A DNA stretch of 62,229 nucleotides, from contig NZ_QVTC01000016.1 in NCBI RefSeq assembly GCF_003429085.1, forward strand, positions 1 to 62,229, written 5' to 3'. The position numbers and the translations under genes were made by a program. The notes under the pieces are model-generated. The model saw only the letters and a program-made list of their open reading frames with translations, had not been told where the DNA came from and did not search any database. Origin of the DNA: Bacillus sp. V59.32b (GTDB taxonomy: Bacteria; Bacillota; Bacilli; Bacillales; DSM-1321). Every line of letters begins with the position of its first letter. Position 1 is the first letter of the stretch. Shown here in pieces: positions 36,803-45,771 of the stretch.

Positions 36803-37780
36803 TTATTCTTTAACGAACTCCTTCGTGCTTCTCACCGTATCGATTGGGCGGACCATTTTTTCGATTTCTTCACGCTTCGGTTCCAAAAATGGCGGCAAGG
36901 ACAGTTTTTCTCCAAGCGTTTCATAAGGTTCATCTCCCATAAAGCCTGGGCCATCCGTGGCAAACTCAAATAAAATTTGCGGAGCGACCCTTGCGTACAA
37001 GGACTCGAAAAAGTGGCGATCTACATAACCAGACGTTTGGAACCCGAAGCTTGGCAAACGATCAATCCACTCTTCAAGGACAGAACGGTCTTCCACACGG
37101 AATGCCACGTGGTGAACCGTACCAAATCCTTGTCTGGCCTGTGGAAGAACCGCATTATATTCGACAACTACCTGCGCCCCGTTGCCCCCTTCCCCAACTT
37201 CAAACAAATGAAATGACCCTTCCTGAGCGATTTCTTTAAACAATAGAACTTTCTCCATCACTTCTTTAAAATAATCAAATTGGGCGATACGAACAAAGAT
37301 GGGCCCTAAACCAGTAATCGCATAATCCAGTGGAACCGGTCCTTTTTGCCATGGTGTACCGGCAGCGACTCCCTTATTGTTTTCATCTGAAATCAATTGA
37401 TATTGCTGGTCATCAAAATCGACAAATGAAAGTGTCTTGTTCCCGAATTGTTCTTTGATCCCCGAGTGCTTCACATCAAGACGATCAAAGCGTTTTACCC
37501 AATAATCCAACGCTGCATCACTTGGCACCCGGAAGGATGTTTTGGAAATCTCGTTTGTTCCATGCTCTCCCTTAGGAATGCCGGGGAAGTCAAAGAAGGT
37601 CATATCTGTCCCCGCGCTGCCTTTATCATCTGCAAAAAATAAGTGGTACGTTTGGATATCGTCCTGGTTAACGGTTTTCTTTACTAAACGCATCCCTAAC
37701 ACATACGTAAAAAATTCATAGTTCTTTTCTGCACTGCTAGTAATGGCCGTTACGTGGTGTATTCCTTTTAATCCGTTCAT
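36803..37780 (-). CDS. Ring-cleaving VOC dioxygenase (MhqO-like)
   Basis: 325 residues with two VOC (glyoxalase/bleomycin resistance) modules: GIHHVTAITSSAEKNYEFFT at the N-terminus (metal His of HHVTA) and GTVHHVAFRVEDRSVLEEWI in the C-terminal half (second metal His). The glutamate ligand is in ILFEFATDGPGFMGDE. Matches the MhqA/MhqO/MhqE hydroquinone-type dioxygenases involved in quinone stress. A decayed second copy lies at 27540. The region upstream is AT-rich with repeated CTTTAATT motifs, but no clear MhqR box. Confidence 0.88.
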   Translation of the reverse strand: MNGLKGIHHVTAITSSAEKNYEFFTYVLGMRLVKKTVNQDDIQTYHLFFADDKGSAGTDMTFFDFPGIPKGEHGTNEISKTSFRVPSDAALDYWVKRFDRLDVKHSGIKEQFGNKTLSFVDFDDQQYQLISDENNKGVAAGTPWQKGPVPLDYAITGLGPIFVRIAQFDYFKEVMEKVLLFKEIAQEGSFHLFEVGEGGNGAQVVVEYNAVLPQARQGFGTVHHVAFRVEDRSVLEEWIDRLPSFGFQTSGYVDRHFFESLYARVAPQILFEFATDGPGFMGDEPYETLGEKLSLPPFLEPKREEIEKMVRPIDTVRSTKEFVKE

Positions 37781-38109
37781 TTTTATTTCCTCCCATTGAT
37801 TTTCGATTTGTACTTATATAAATAATCGCATTTAACTTTAATTAAAATATCTTTAATTCAAAATAAATATATCATGGACGAAATTAGCTGTCAATATGTA
37901 AGAATTATTCCCTCATGAGTAAAAAGACAATCATAAAGGTGATGATTGTCGAACACTCTGCCATATCAGCAGAGCTTTTTCCAGACAAGAAGCAAGAGAA
38001 AAAATGAATGTATGGGAACTAACAAATCCCGGAACCATGTACAAAACAATTGAATATAATTTTTCTAACTTCAATTGTGGGTGAAAACCCATGGGTTAGG
38101 AGAATTGCA
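37781..38109. other. Intergenic region with a hairpin
   Basis: GACAATCAT pairs with ATGATTGTC at 37927-37951. No gene is seen. The part after 38050 is an open extension of comB that lacks a ribosome site. Confidence 0.5.
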
Positions 38110-38805
38110 GTGGATGTGAAAATTTATCAGGGAAACGGGCACCGACTGGCAGCTTCGGACATAAATATTGTGATTGATGTAATCAGGGCCTTCACTGTCG
38201 CCCATTATGCCTTCTTGAATGGTGCGAAGGAAATTTTGTTGGCTGGCACCATTGACGAAGCAGTTGCCTTAAAAGAAATGTACCCTCACTATCTTCTTGC
38301 CGGTGAGGTAAAAGGCCTTCCGATAGATGGGTTTGATCTGGATAACTCTCCTTATCGAATTTCCATGCACGATTTAATGGACCGGACGCTCGTCCAAAAG
38401 ACAACAAACGGAGTGAAGGCCACATTACATGCCTTAGACGCCAGGCACGTATTCGTTACCGGTTTTTCCAATGCCAAAACGACCGCTCGTTACGTCCAGA
38501 GCTTAGGCAAGCAAGCGAACAATAGTTTACAAATAAACATCGTCGCCTCCCACCCGACAAGTGAAGAGGACCTGGCCTGTGCCGAATATATGAAAAAGAT
38601 TATTGTAGGGGAGAAAATTTTGGATCCAGAGGACGTTGCAGTAAGAATTAAAGCGTCACGGGCCGCTGAGAAATTCTTCGATGAAACAAAGCCTGAATTC
38701 GACCCCAGAGATATGTCATTTTGTACCCGTGAGCTAAACAGCTCATTTGTAATGAAAGTGAACCAAGCAAGCCGAATTCCATCGATTGAGAGGATTCAAA
38801 CATGA
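38110..38805 (+). CDS. comB: 2-phosphosulfolactate phosphatase
   Basis: 231 residues, the usual ComB length. Family motifs are DVIRAFTVAHYAFLNGAKEI near residue 23, FDLDNSPY near 80, and QKTTNGVKATL near 100. It removes phosphate from 2-phosphosulfolactate to give 3-sulfolactate, a compound known from B. subtilis spores. The GTG at 38110 follows TAGGAGA by seven bases; the longer open frame was rejected. Overlaps comA by four bases. Confidence 0.88.
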   Translation: MDVKIYQGNGHRLAASDINIVIDVIRAFTVAHYAFLNGAKEILLAGTIDEAVALKEMYPHYLLAGEVKGLPIDGFDLDNSPYRISMHDLMDRTLVQKTTNGVKATLHALDARHVFVTGFSNAKTTARYVQSLGKQANNSLQINIVASHPTSEEDLACAEYMKKIIVGEKILDPEDVAVRIKASRAAEKFFDETKPEFDPRDMSFCTRELNSSFVMKVNQASRIPSIERIQT

Positions 38806-39623
38806 GGAGATCTTGTGGAATATACCTGCCGCCTAGGCAAGAAAAACCGAGAGAAAAAGGGATTACGATTCTGATTGATAACGGGGTGCCGTTAAGCTTT
38901 TTTAAAGACACGGTTTCCGGTGCTGCCGATTTCATCGATTATGTGAAGTTTGGCTGGGGAACGTCGATTATCACAAAAACGCTGGAAGAAAAAATAGAAT
39001 GCCTAAACAACTACAGCATTCCGTTCTTCTTTGGCGGAACACTATTCGAAAAGTTTGTGAGCCAAGGGAAAATCACCGACTTTTACCTCTACTGCAAAAA
39101 ATACGGCTGCCAATACATTGAGATCTCAAACGGCACATTCGAGATGACCAATACTGAAAAAGCGCGTTTCATTTCCGACTTCTCAGACGAATTCCTCGTC
39201 TTCAGCGAGGTCGGCCAAAAAGACAGCGAGAAAGCAATCACACAGGAACCGGCGGAATGGGTGGAATACATCCAGGAGGACTTCGAAGCAGGTGCAATCA
39301 AAGTCATCACGGAAGCAAGGGAAAGCGGAACGAGCGGGATGTGCCGGGGTAACGGGGAACTTCGCAGCGAGCTGGTCGAACAAATCGTTTCATCCGGTAT
39401 TAACTTGAACAATATGATTTTTGAAGCCCCTAATAAAAAGCTGCAAACCTTCTTCATTCAACTGGCTGGTTCTGACGTAAACCTGGCCAATATTGCGTTC
39501 ACTGATATTATCCCGCTGGAAACGTTGCGCCTCGGTTTACGCTCAGATACATTCACGTTATTTGATAGGAGCGAAATAAATGAGAGAAAGAAACAAAGTG
39601 TTTCACCTGGCGATCCCCTGTAA
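38802..39623 (+). CDS. comA: Phosphosulfolactate synthase
   Basis: 273 residues of the ComA TIM-barrel family: GITILIDNGVPLSFFKDTVS, IDYVKFGWGTSII, YCKKYGCQYIEISNGT, FEAGAIKVITEARESGTSGM and FEAPNKKLQTFFI. It adds sulfite to phosphoenolpyruvate. Together with ComB it gives sulfolactate, as in the yitCD operon of B. subtilis. GAGAGGAT precedes the ATG. Overlaps the VOC gene by 44 bases. Confidence 0.9.
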   Translation: MRRSCGIYLPPRQEKPREKGITILIDNGVPLSFFKDTVSGAADFIDYVKFGWGTSIITKTLEEKIECLNNYSIPFFFGGTLFEKFVSQGKITDFYLYCKKYGCQYIEISNGTFEMTNTEKARFISDFSDEFLVFSEVGQKDSEKAITQEPAEWVEYIQEDFEAGAIKVITEARESGTSGMCRGNGELRSELVEQIVSSGINLNNMIFEAPNKKLQTFFIQLAGSDVNLANIAFTDIIPLETLRLGLRSDTFTLFDRSEINERKKQSVSPGDPL

Positions 39624-39978
39624 GGATTTAGATGAAACCCAACAGTTCTACGAAAAACTTGGATGCACCCTCGCCAGGCGCTATGATGACCGCCTCACAT
39701 TTAACTTTTACGGCGACCAGGTCGTATGCCACCTTAATCCTGAAAGCATCGATAAAAAGCCGAAAATATACCCGCGCCATTACGGAATGACCTTTTTAGA
39801 GAAAGAAGAATTTAACATCCTCCTGCAGAAAGCCGAGGAACAGAACCTCCCTTTCTTCCAAAAATTAATGGTACGGTTCCAGGGAAGACGAGAAGAACAT
39901 CTCACTTTTTTTCTAATCGATCCGGCTAATAATTTGCTAGAATTTAAGTATTATCATGATGTGGAGATGGTTTATTAA
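39580..39978 (+). CDS. VOC-family (glyoxalase-like) protein
   Basis: 132 residues, one VOC module: VFHLAIPCKDLDETQQFYEK (first metal His), HLNPESIDKK, YPRHYGMTF and a C-terminal NLLEFKYYHD (Glu ligand). The ATG at 39580 has TAGGAGCG and lies inside the comA 3' end, implying translational coupling. A metal-dependent isomerase, lyase or dioxygenase linked to sulfolactate metabolism is a reasonable inference; the substrate is unknown. Confidence 0.8.
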   Translation: MRERNKVFHLAIPCKDLDETQQFYEKLGCTLARRYDDRLTFNFYGDQVVCHLNPESIDKKPKIYPRHYGMTFLEKEEFNILLQKAEEQNLPFFQKLMVRFQGRREEHLTFFLIDPANNLLEFKYYHDVEMVY

Positions 39979-40245
39979 GTAGCTGTTTTGATATCCTTTT
40001 GTTAGACTTCAACAACCCTAAGAATGCCAGCCTTTAAAATGAATAGAAGCAAATTTAAGCAATATAAAAATAGGATTTCATCCCTGAAATGTTTCTGAGC
40101 TGGCAATGCAAACAGGAGTGGTATTAGTTTTGAAATAGCAAGCAAACAAAGGATGCTAGTACAAGACTTGTGCCACTCCTACTTTATGCGAAAACAATCA
40201 TATAGTGGGCCTAAAATTCTGCCCGAATGGCAAATGGAAGGACAA

Positions 40246-40917
40246 CTACTTTTTCCGCCATTCCAATTCCTGAAAGAAGGAAAATTCAATTTTATAAGTA
40301 TTCACGAAGTCAATGATCCTTGTTGATAAAAATTGACAGGTCACTGCATATAGAACGATCCTCATATCAATGATGATAGCGGTTAAAATGAATATAGAAA
40401 TGTTCATCCAGAACATCGCTTTACCAGCACTCCATTTCTTATACATGGCAAGCACGAGTGCAAATACAACCATACCTCCACTGGATGAACCATATCTTAT
40501 TAAGATTCCCACACCGACCCCGTAGAATAACGAACCGCAAAGAATATCGAATCCTATGTTCCATTCGGGTATATACCAAAACATCGTGACCCAATTTACT
40601 GTAAAGGACGCAACGGATACCGAATAGATTGTCCTGATCATCCATTCGTAGCCAAAATAGGTAAGCGCCAATGTAAGGGAGGTTAAATTTGCAAACCATA
40701 AACAAACTCCAATTGATATAGGCAGGAAGTGATTTAAAATGATGGCAATTCCGGCAGCCCCTCCGGAAGGAATGGCATTTGGAAATAAAAATAAGGCCAT
40801 TCCCACCCCTTGAATAATAGCCCCGATGGTTAAATAAACATAGGTTATGATTTGCCAATATAAAATTGCTCCTAAAGACCGATTACGTTTTTTTCTCAAT
40901 CTTAACAATGCCATCAT
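40246..40917 (-). CDS. YitT-family membrane protein
   Basis: About 223 residues with six hydrophobic helices. The motif LFLFPNAIPSGGAAGIAIIL and the second GVGVGILIRYGSSSGGMVV are the two YitT (DUF161) repeats. The C-terminal DUF2179 domain of most YitT proteins is missing, as in the shorter YczE-like forms. Role unknown, possibly transport. Several ATGs lie close together (40926, 40917, 40914); the exact start is uncertain. Confidence 0.8.
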   Translation of the reverse strand: MMALLRLRKKRNRSLGAILYWQIITYVYLTIGAIIQGVGMALFLFPNAIPSGGAAGIAIILNHFLPISIGVCLWFANLTSLTLALTYFGYEWMIRTIYSVSVASFTVNWVTMFWYIPEWNIGFDILCGSLFYGVGVGILIRYGSSSGGMVVFALVLAMYKKWSAGKAMFWMNISIFILTAIIIDMRIVLYAVTCQFLSTRIIDFVNTYKIEFSFFQELEWRKK

Positions 40918-41290
40918 TGCCCCCATTCACCCAGCGGGCTTTTTTACCCCTTGTCCATTTTATGATGAGGGCAGGCAAAATATGTTGATGTGGAAACCAT
41001 CTATATATATTAGACAACAAGCAATTGAACATTTCAGGGTGTCAATATAAAAAGCCGCCTGAATCGGCAGCTAGGTTTTTCACTAAGGATCAGTTAGTTA
41101 AATACACTGTGCTATTAGTTCCATTATATTGACTCGTTCAATGAAACTTCCTTTCGAATAATAAAGCCGTCTGCAATCAAGTGACATAATTCTTTATAAT
41201 TTTGCGACGCTAAACTCTTCAGTGAATAAAAATTCCATGTTTAATCAATTTTCACATAGCCTGGGTGGCATCTACCAATCTACTTGTAAC
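40918..41290. other. Intergenic region without a gene
   Basis: No supported frame. A small hairpin (AGCCG...CGGCAGCTAGG with a T-run) lies at 41050-41085. Otherwise AT-rich, featureless sequence. Confidence 0.5.
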
Positions 41291-41877
41291 TTATGTGAGT
41301 AAATCAGCAACTTTAAAAATAAAATATGGTAGGGTATTACCTTGCTTTTTCCTAATTGTTTTAAAACCATATTCCTTATAAAAACTATTAGAATTTTCAG
41401 TTGCTTCTAGTCCAATCAACAAGCAACCTGTTATCTCGGCAACATCCTTTACTTTCTCAAATACCTGCGATAAAAGATAATCACTATATTTTATCCCTTT
41501 ATTAGAAAAATATTGCCCTTGAAAAGTTGTATCAATAGCAAACTTATGAAGTCGTATCGCGGGATATATATCGGTAGCTTCCGATCGATATAACTTAATC
41601 CCCTTAAATTTGAAGCTTTTTTTCTGACCATTACTAATTAGAATTTCTTCATTGTATAAAGAAAAGAACCCTATTACTTTGTCTTTTTTACCATTCAAAG
41701 TATATGGGTCCGTACAAGTTGATTATGATGATGGGATCGTGCCTCTTCTTGAAGAAAAAAGTTAATATTCTCGTGGTCTTTACGGAGAAGTTCTTGGTTT
41801 GCGTCATAATTAGTTAAGAAGCAGGAGAATTGATTAATGATTCCTTGATCTACGTGAGTAATTGGCAGCAACTCCAT
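41291..41877 (-). pseudogene. GNAT acetyltransferase gene split by a frameshift
   Basis: The 5' half (41695-41877) encodes MELLPITHVDQGIINQFSCF...HNQLVRTHIL and a stop; the 3' half (41291-41698) resumes one frame away as NGKKDKVIGFFSLYNEE... and ends in a GNAT core (AIRLHKFAIDTTFQGQ, LIGLEATENSNSFYKEYGFK). The two together give a normal ~195-residue GNAT protein of the sort found as toxin partners. The frames overlap at TTGA, so coupled synthesis of two halves is conceivable, but a one-base indel near 41697 is simpler. Confidence 0.65.
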
Positions 41878-42163
41878 ATTTACCATCCCTTAATATCTTA
41901 ACTTTCGATTTTAGCCTAATTCTTCCGCTGCCTAATGCCCCCTTTAACACCACTGTTTGAGGAATCGCATTCGCACTTGGGGTATTATTTGTTGTTTCTT
42001 GATCATTGGCATTCTGCATGATAGCTTTTGCTATACGCATTACATCTTTCGCTTTCTTTACGCCATCGGATGGTGTGCTCGGTCCTAAAGCCCAATTAAG
42101 AAACTGTTGTTTTTGTTCTTCTTCACTAAAATGAATAACGGTTTGTTTTCGTTTTAGGCTCAT
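41834..42163 (-). CDS. Small basic protein overlapping the GNAT gene, possible antitoxin
   Basis: 109 residues. The N-terminal KRKQTVIHFSEEEQKQQFLN looks like a short beta strand-helix module, the middle (QETTNNTPSANAIPQ) is disordered, and the C-terminus is basic (RIRLKSKVKILRDGKYG). AGGAGGTG precedes the ATG. The end overlaps the start of the GNAT gene by 44 bases, an arrangement common in toxin-antitoxin pairs. No known antitoxin family (such as DUF1778) is recognised. Confidence 0.6.
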   Translation of the reverse strand: MSLKRKQTVIHFSEEEQKQQFLNWALGPSTPSDGVKKAKDVMRIAKAIMQNANDQETTNNTPSANAIPQTVVLKGALGSGRIRLKSKVKILRDGKYGVAANYSRRSRNH

Positions 42164-42306
42164 ACCTTCACCTCCTATACGTAATTTTACAATTTTATTT
42201 GACTTTTATCAAAAAGTGCAGTTATGGTCTTTTTCAATAAGGCAGTCCATCCCTACCCCAAATTACGGTGGTTAGTTTCCTTAGCTTCTCTTCATTAACC
42301 ACATAA

Positions 42307-42338
42307 AACGGCCAACCAGAAATATCTGGTTGGCCGTT
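42307..42338. terminator. Terminator of the DUF975 gene
   Basis: AACGGCCAACCAGA pairs perfectly with TCTGGTTGGCCGTT; it could act on both strands. Confidence 0.85.
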
Positions 42339-42401
42339 CATTATCACTTCAAACCTGAAGCAATTTTGTTTTTGTTTCAAAAAGTCATGAACCGCTACAT
42401 A

Positions 42402-43079
42402 TTAAATGACTGGTTCTTCTTCTTCAAAACTATTCTGTTTATTGATCAGTTTATCATAAAATACAGCCATGGAAGTTGTCATATAAGGAACGAGCCACAA
42501 TAGCCCGATTCCTAGTGTGATCATACTAAGAATTCCCCATCCAATGAAGCTTAAGTACATTAGGAAGTATTTCCCTTTGTAGCCCTTCATTCTTTTCTTA
42601 CTCTCCGTTATCGCTTCAAGTGCGGAATATTCCGGATGGTCTTTCATCAAGAAAAATGCTTGGGAATAGGATATCGATTTTATAATACCTGGGACAATCA
42701 ATAATAAAGACCATAATATTACAAAAATACCTACTAAAAGAGACGTTCCAATTACTTTAAAATAAGTCCCTGCCTTTTTAAAGATGGCAAACACTTGTGG
42801 AATCTGCGCGTTTTCCTGTCTTGATAGATTAAGATAAAACCAATAAGTCGCGATTGATAATGGTATGAGGGCAAGCGAGATAAGTAAATTAATTAAATCG
42901 GCTGCTATTGGTATTTCTTCTTGATATAACCAGTTTGTAAAACCGCCGCTTAAGCTGACTTCAACGATCAAGGTCAAAACTGTTGTGATGAAGAACACTA
43001 AAAAGGTAAGCAAAACTGCTTTTCCCCATTGTCCTTTTAAAGATGTTAAAGCATGTTTCTTAATTTCTGAAATAGTCAT
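42402..43079 (-). CDS. DUF975 family membrane protein
   Basis: 225 residues. N-terminal TISEIKKHALTSLKGQWGKA is the diagnostic start of the family. Five or six hydrophobic segments follow, with the conserved YSQAFFLMKDHPEYSALEAI and ESKKRMKGYKGKYFLMYLSF region. Function unknown. The ATG at 43079 has AAAGGAGG; the frame extends 11 codons further. Confidence 0.85.
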   Translation of the reverse strand: MTISEIKKHALTSLKGQWGKAVLLTFLVFFITTVLTLIVEVSLSGGFTNWLYQEEIPIAADLINLLISLALIPLSIATYWFYLNLSRQENAQIPQVFAIFKKAGTYFKVIGTSLLVGIFVILWSLLLIVPGIIKSISYSQAFFLMKDHPEYSALEAITESKKRMKGYKGKYFLMYLSFIGWGILSMITLGIGLLWLVPYMTTSMAVFYDKLINKQNSFEEEEPVI

Positions 43080-43354
43080 AATTTCCTCCTTTGTTTGGTT
43101 AAATTGTACCATGAAGTGTTTTTTATGTCATATTATGTTAGATTTTGTCGTTTGTTTGCAGAAAGCAATTATCACTAGCTTTTGCTTAGTCTTAGTGGGG
43201 ACATGTTGTTGTGTAAGTTGGTAAGTTATGTATGCTGTAATTATCATTATGTCAGAGGAAGCAGATAAATTCCGAATAACTATGGAGGAAATCTTCAGCA
43301 TTTGCTAATACGTTATCTGAAAGAGAGATTAATTACAGGGAACGAGGATTGAAT

Positions 43355-43498
43355 TTAGTTTGTTTTCCAAGATCTTGTTTCATATGTGGCCTCTCTTAAA
43401 AGGCTTGCCCAAGGCTAGATCATTGATAAAACCTTCATTTTTACTGCCTCCAATCTATGAAAATTTACTTTTCGTATATAGTGTCCCTTTAGAAAAGT
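43355..43498 (-). pseudogene. 5' fragment of an ASCH-domain gene with its leader
   Basis: The stretch matches the start and upstream region of the intact ASCH gene (58800-58955) nearly base for base: AAGGCTTGCCCAAGGCT, ACTGCCTCCAA, CTATGAAA and TATAGTGTCCCTTTAGAAAA are shared. Here CAG is changed to TAG early in the frame and the rest of the gene is gone. A remnant of a duplicated gene; the 43113-43718 interval holds no other gene. Confidence 0.75.
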
Positions 43499-43718
43499 AT
43501 TATGAGACTAGGCAGAATTGATTTATAAGGATGGAAAATATAAGCGATAAACATTACTTAAAAGGTATTTTGGGTGGCAATGGACTTTAATAATACACTA
43601 TCCTCCACGGCTTTCTAACAGAATTCAAATCTCACATACATTAGAGGAAAAGTAAATAACACGGGCATTACAAAATGCCTGTGTTATTTTTTAAGAGGCT
43701 TGGTTTATCGGGCTTTCT

Positions 43719-44012
43719 TCAACCATTCAACCAATTCCATATTTTCTGTCCATATATGCAAATGCTGCTCTGCATAAATAATCGCCTCAGATTCGTCTCC
43801 TTATCCGTCAGCCTTGCATGTTTTGCATCAATGCCATTCCATAATACTTCATACTGGTTATCAAAAAGGACTGTTGTAAGCACCGTTTCTCCTTCCAACC
43901 GGCATTGTTTTTCAATTAGAGAATTAAACCCGCCAATGGTATCACTTTCAAGCCCTGCCATAGACCCGCTCCTATCGAGCAGGAAAATTATTTCTGTGAA
44001 ATTCGTGTTCAT
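43719..44012 (-). pseudogene. Truncated vWA-domain gene, cassette copy 1
   Basis: The first ~67 residues match the intact copy at 48065-48667 almost exactly (TEIIFLLDRSGSMAGLESDT, YEVLWNGIDAKHARLTDK). After LTDK the sequence changes to unrelated DNA; in another frame that DNA encodes a C-terminal tail ESEAIIYAEQHLHIWTENME of some other protein. The MIDAS DxSxS is kept, but the Thr and second Asp are lost, so it is probably non-functional. Confidence 0.8.
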
Positions 44013-44112
44013 GTCTATCATCCTCTCAAAATTATTAATCATGATATAATAATAGCTAGGATCATCCATGATTTGGTCGCCTGTGAAGCGACATTTTGGG
44101 GAGGCATACGAT
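44013..44112. promoter_or_regulatory. Shared divergent leader of vWA/HTH cassette 1, with hairpin
   Basis: Contains ATTATTAATCATGATATAAT (promoter-like TATAAT) and GTCGC-CTGTGAA-GCGAC at 44076-44092, directly before the HTH gene's GGGGAGG. The same arrangement is found in copy 2, while the bases between stem and RBS vary little. Confidence 0.6.
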
Positions 44113-44616
44113 ATGCTCAATGAAAAAATACTTAGAGAAATGCAGGAGTATGTAGACAGTTACATAAACGAAGATTTTACATTAGTTGTTAGTCCGGAAT
44201 CCTATAAGATGGAGGAAATCCATCAGGACATACATAATCTTGAGTTAGAGGATTTTATTAAAACCAATCGCAAACCATCTCTTAAAGAGGTATTGTTTAG
44301 CTTTATCGATCAAACAGGCGCCAGTGATCCAGAAATCTACAATAAAGTAGGGATTGACCGTAAACTTTTTTCAAAAATACGAACCAATCCAAACTACCGA
44401 CCCGGTAAAAATACCATTATCGCTCTTGCCTTAGCTTTGGAGCTAAATATAGAAGAAGCCGACACTCTCTTGAGCTCGGCGGGTTACTCATTGTCGGACA
44501 GTGATACTTACGACTTGGTCATTCAGTTCTGTTTAGAGAAAAAAATTTATACTATCCATGATGTCAATCAAGCATTGGACTATTTCAGTCTGAAGCCTTT
44601 GATTGGATCACTTTAA
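44113..44616 (+). CDS. Cro/C1-type HTH protein, cassette copy 1
   Basis: 167 residues. An N-terminal helical region (~1-45) differs from copy 2, while the remaining ~120 residues are nearly identical. The HTH reads DPEIYNKVGIDRKLFSKIRT then YRPGKNTIIALALALELNIE, with a conserved C-terminal DLVIQFCLEKKIYTIHDVNQ. Similar C-terminal modules accompany macro-domain or vWA proteins in Firmicutes. Could be a DNA- or RNA-binding regulator. The ATG at 44113 has GGGGAGG. Confidence 0.75.
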   Translation: MLNEKILREMQEYVDSYINEDFTLVVSPESYKMEEIHQDIHNLELEDFIKTNRKPSLKEVLFSFIDQTGASDPEIYNKVGIDRKLFSKIRTNPNYRPGKNTIIALALALELNIEEADTLLSSAGYSLSDSDTYDLVIQFCLEKKIYTIHDVNQALDYFSLKPLIGSL

Positions 44617-44667
44617 TAATAAACCGAATGCTCTGCTTGTACAGAAAATGCCTGAAATGAAAGTACG

Positions 44668-44700
44668 GTCCACCAGAGATGTATCGCAGATGGACCGAGC
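44668..44700. terminator. Hairpin between HTH copy 1 and phaC
   Basis: CGGTCCA pairs with TGGACCG between two converging genes. The T-tract is poor, so terminator activity is uncertain. Confidence 0.5.
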
Positions 44701-44721
44701 CTGTGTTAGATTATACTGGAG

Positions 44722-45771
44722 TTAGCTCCTTTCTGGCCCCGACCTTTCTGGAAGCCATTCGGCAAGATAATCTGGTAAACGGGGAGTAATGTTGATTGTC
44801 GTATGCCCTCCCCTTAGCACCCTATATGTTTTGTCCTCGCTTGAAACAATCTTCATCATGGGCTTAATCATCTTTTCAGGGATTAACATGTCATCCTCGC
44901 CTGCCACAACAAGCAAATTAGCTTGAATATTTCTTAATAAGGCTTTTTTCTTGTTTATCGTAAGTTTCCCTTTGATAAATTTATTTTCTCTGAGCAGATC
45001 ATTCACTATTTGTTTCATCGCAGCTCCACTAAAGGGCACATGGTCCTTGGACCACTCATTAAAACGGCGCCACTTTGCGACATATTGCGGGTCATCTGCT
45101 TTGCTTAAGAGGGAAAGATAGCTGGAGAAGTGAAGAGGGGAACCTGCTAAGTTAATTCCTCCATTCACAAGGAAACCGGGTACAATTTGGATGGTATCGA
45201 GGACTTTGTCAAAATTGACATCGCCTTTCCGGATAGCATTCGTCCACAGATCAAATTCCGGTAAATGACTGAAATCAATTGGCGGGGTAGAAAGGATCAG
45301 GTTTTTAATCGGTTCATCCGCGATCGTTGCATACATCGCAGCCAATGTCCCCCCCAGACATAATCCGAATACGGATATTTCTTTGGACCCAGAGTGCCGC
45401 AATGCCCTCCTTACACCGGTTTGGATATATTCCACGATATATTCTTCCATGCTGATGTCTCCATCTTCATAACCGGGCGCACCAAAATCCAATAAATACA
45501 CTTCAAAACCTTCCGTGACAAAATGCTCAATAAAGCTGTTGCCCGGACCAAGGTCAAGAATTACTGGCTTATTGATAAGTGAGTAGATAATAAACACCGG
45601 AACACTAAACTTTTTTTCTTCAGGCGGGTAATACCATAATGACGCTTTGTTCTTCTTCCAGACAGCTTGTCGTTTGGTTACTCCCATTTCAGGTAGAGGG
45701 CCTTTAATCGCCTTTAATGCCAGTTCCAGTTTAGATACGTGTTCTTTACTATCCTTATTCCGTTTATTCAT
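44722..45771 (-). CDS. phaC: Class III/IV poly(3-hydroxyalkanoate) synthase subunit PhaC
   Basis: 349 residues with the alpha/beta-hydrolase fold. The lipase-box-like GLCLGGTLAAMYA carries the catalytic Cys; AGEDDMLIPEKM supplies the Asp and RGGHTTINITP the His. YYPPEEKKFSVPVFIIYSLI is the usual N-terminal segment. It polymerises hydroxyacyl-CoA into storage granules. Overlaps phaR by eight bases, so the two are coupled. The length fits the short class III/IV synthases. Confidence 0.92.
   Translation of the reverse strand: MNKRNKDSKEHVSKLELALKAIKGPLPEMGVTKRQAVWKKNKASLWYYPPEEKKFSVPVFIIYSLINKPVILDLGPGNSFIEHFVTEGFEVYLLDFGAPGYEDGDISMEEYIVEYIQTGVRRALRHSGSKEISVFGLCLGGTLAAMYATIADEPIKNLILSTPPIDFSHLPEFDLWTNAIRKGDVNFDKVLDTIQIVPGFLVNGGINLAGSPLHFSSYLSLLSKADDPQYVAKWRRFNEWSKDHVPFSGAAMKQIVNDLLRENKFIKGKLTINKKKALLRNIQANLLVVAGEDDMLIPEKMIKPMMKIVSSEDKTYRVLRGGHTTINITPRLPDYLAEWLPERSGPERS

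Noticed and set aside
40100..40185. GGAGTGG...CCACTCC inverted repeat as an insertion-element end
   Set aside because: Only eight bases match, no transposase or target duplication is visible.
41695..41698. TTGA overlap as proof of two separate coupled genes
   Set aside because: The two parts make one ordinary GNAT domain, so a frameshift is the simpler reading.
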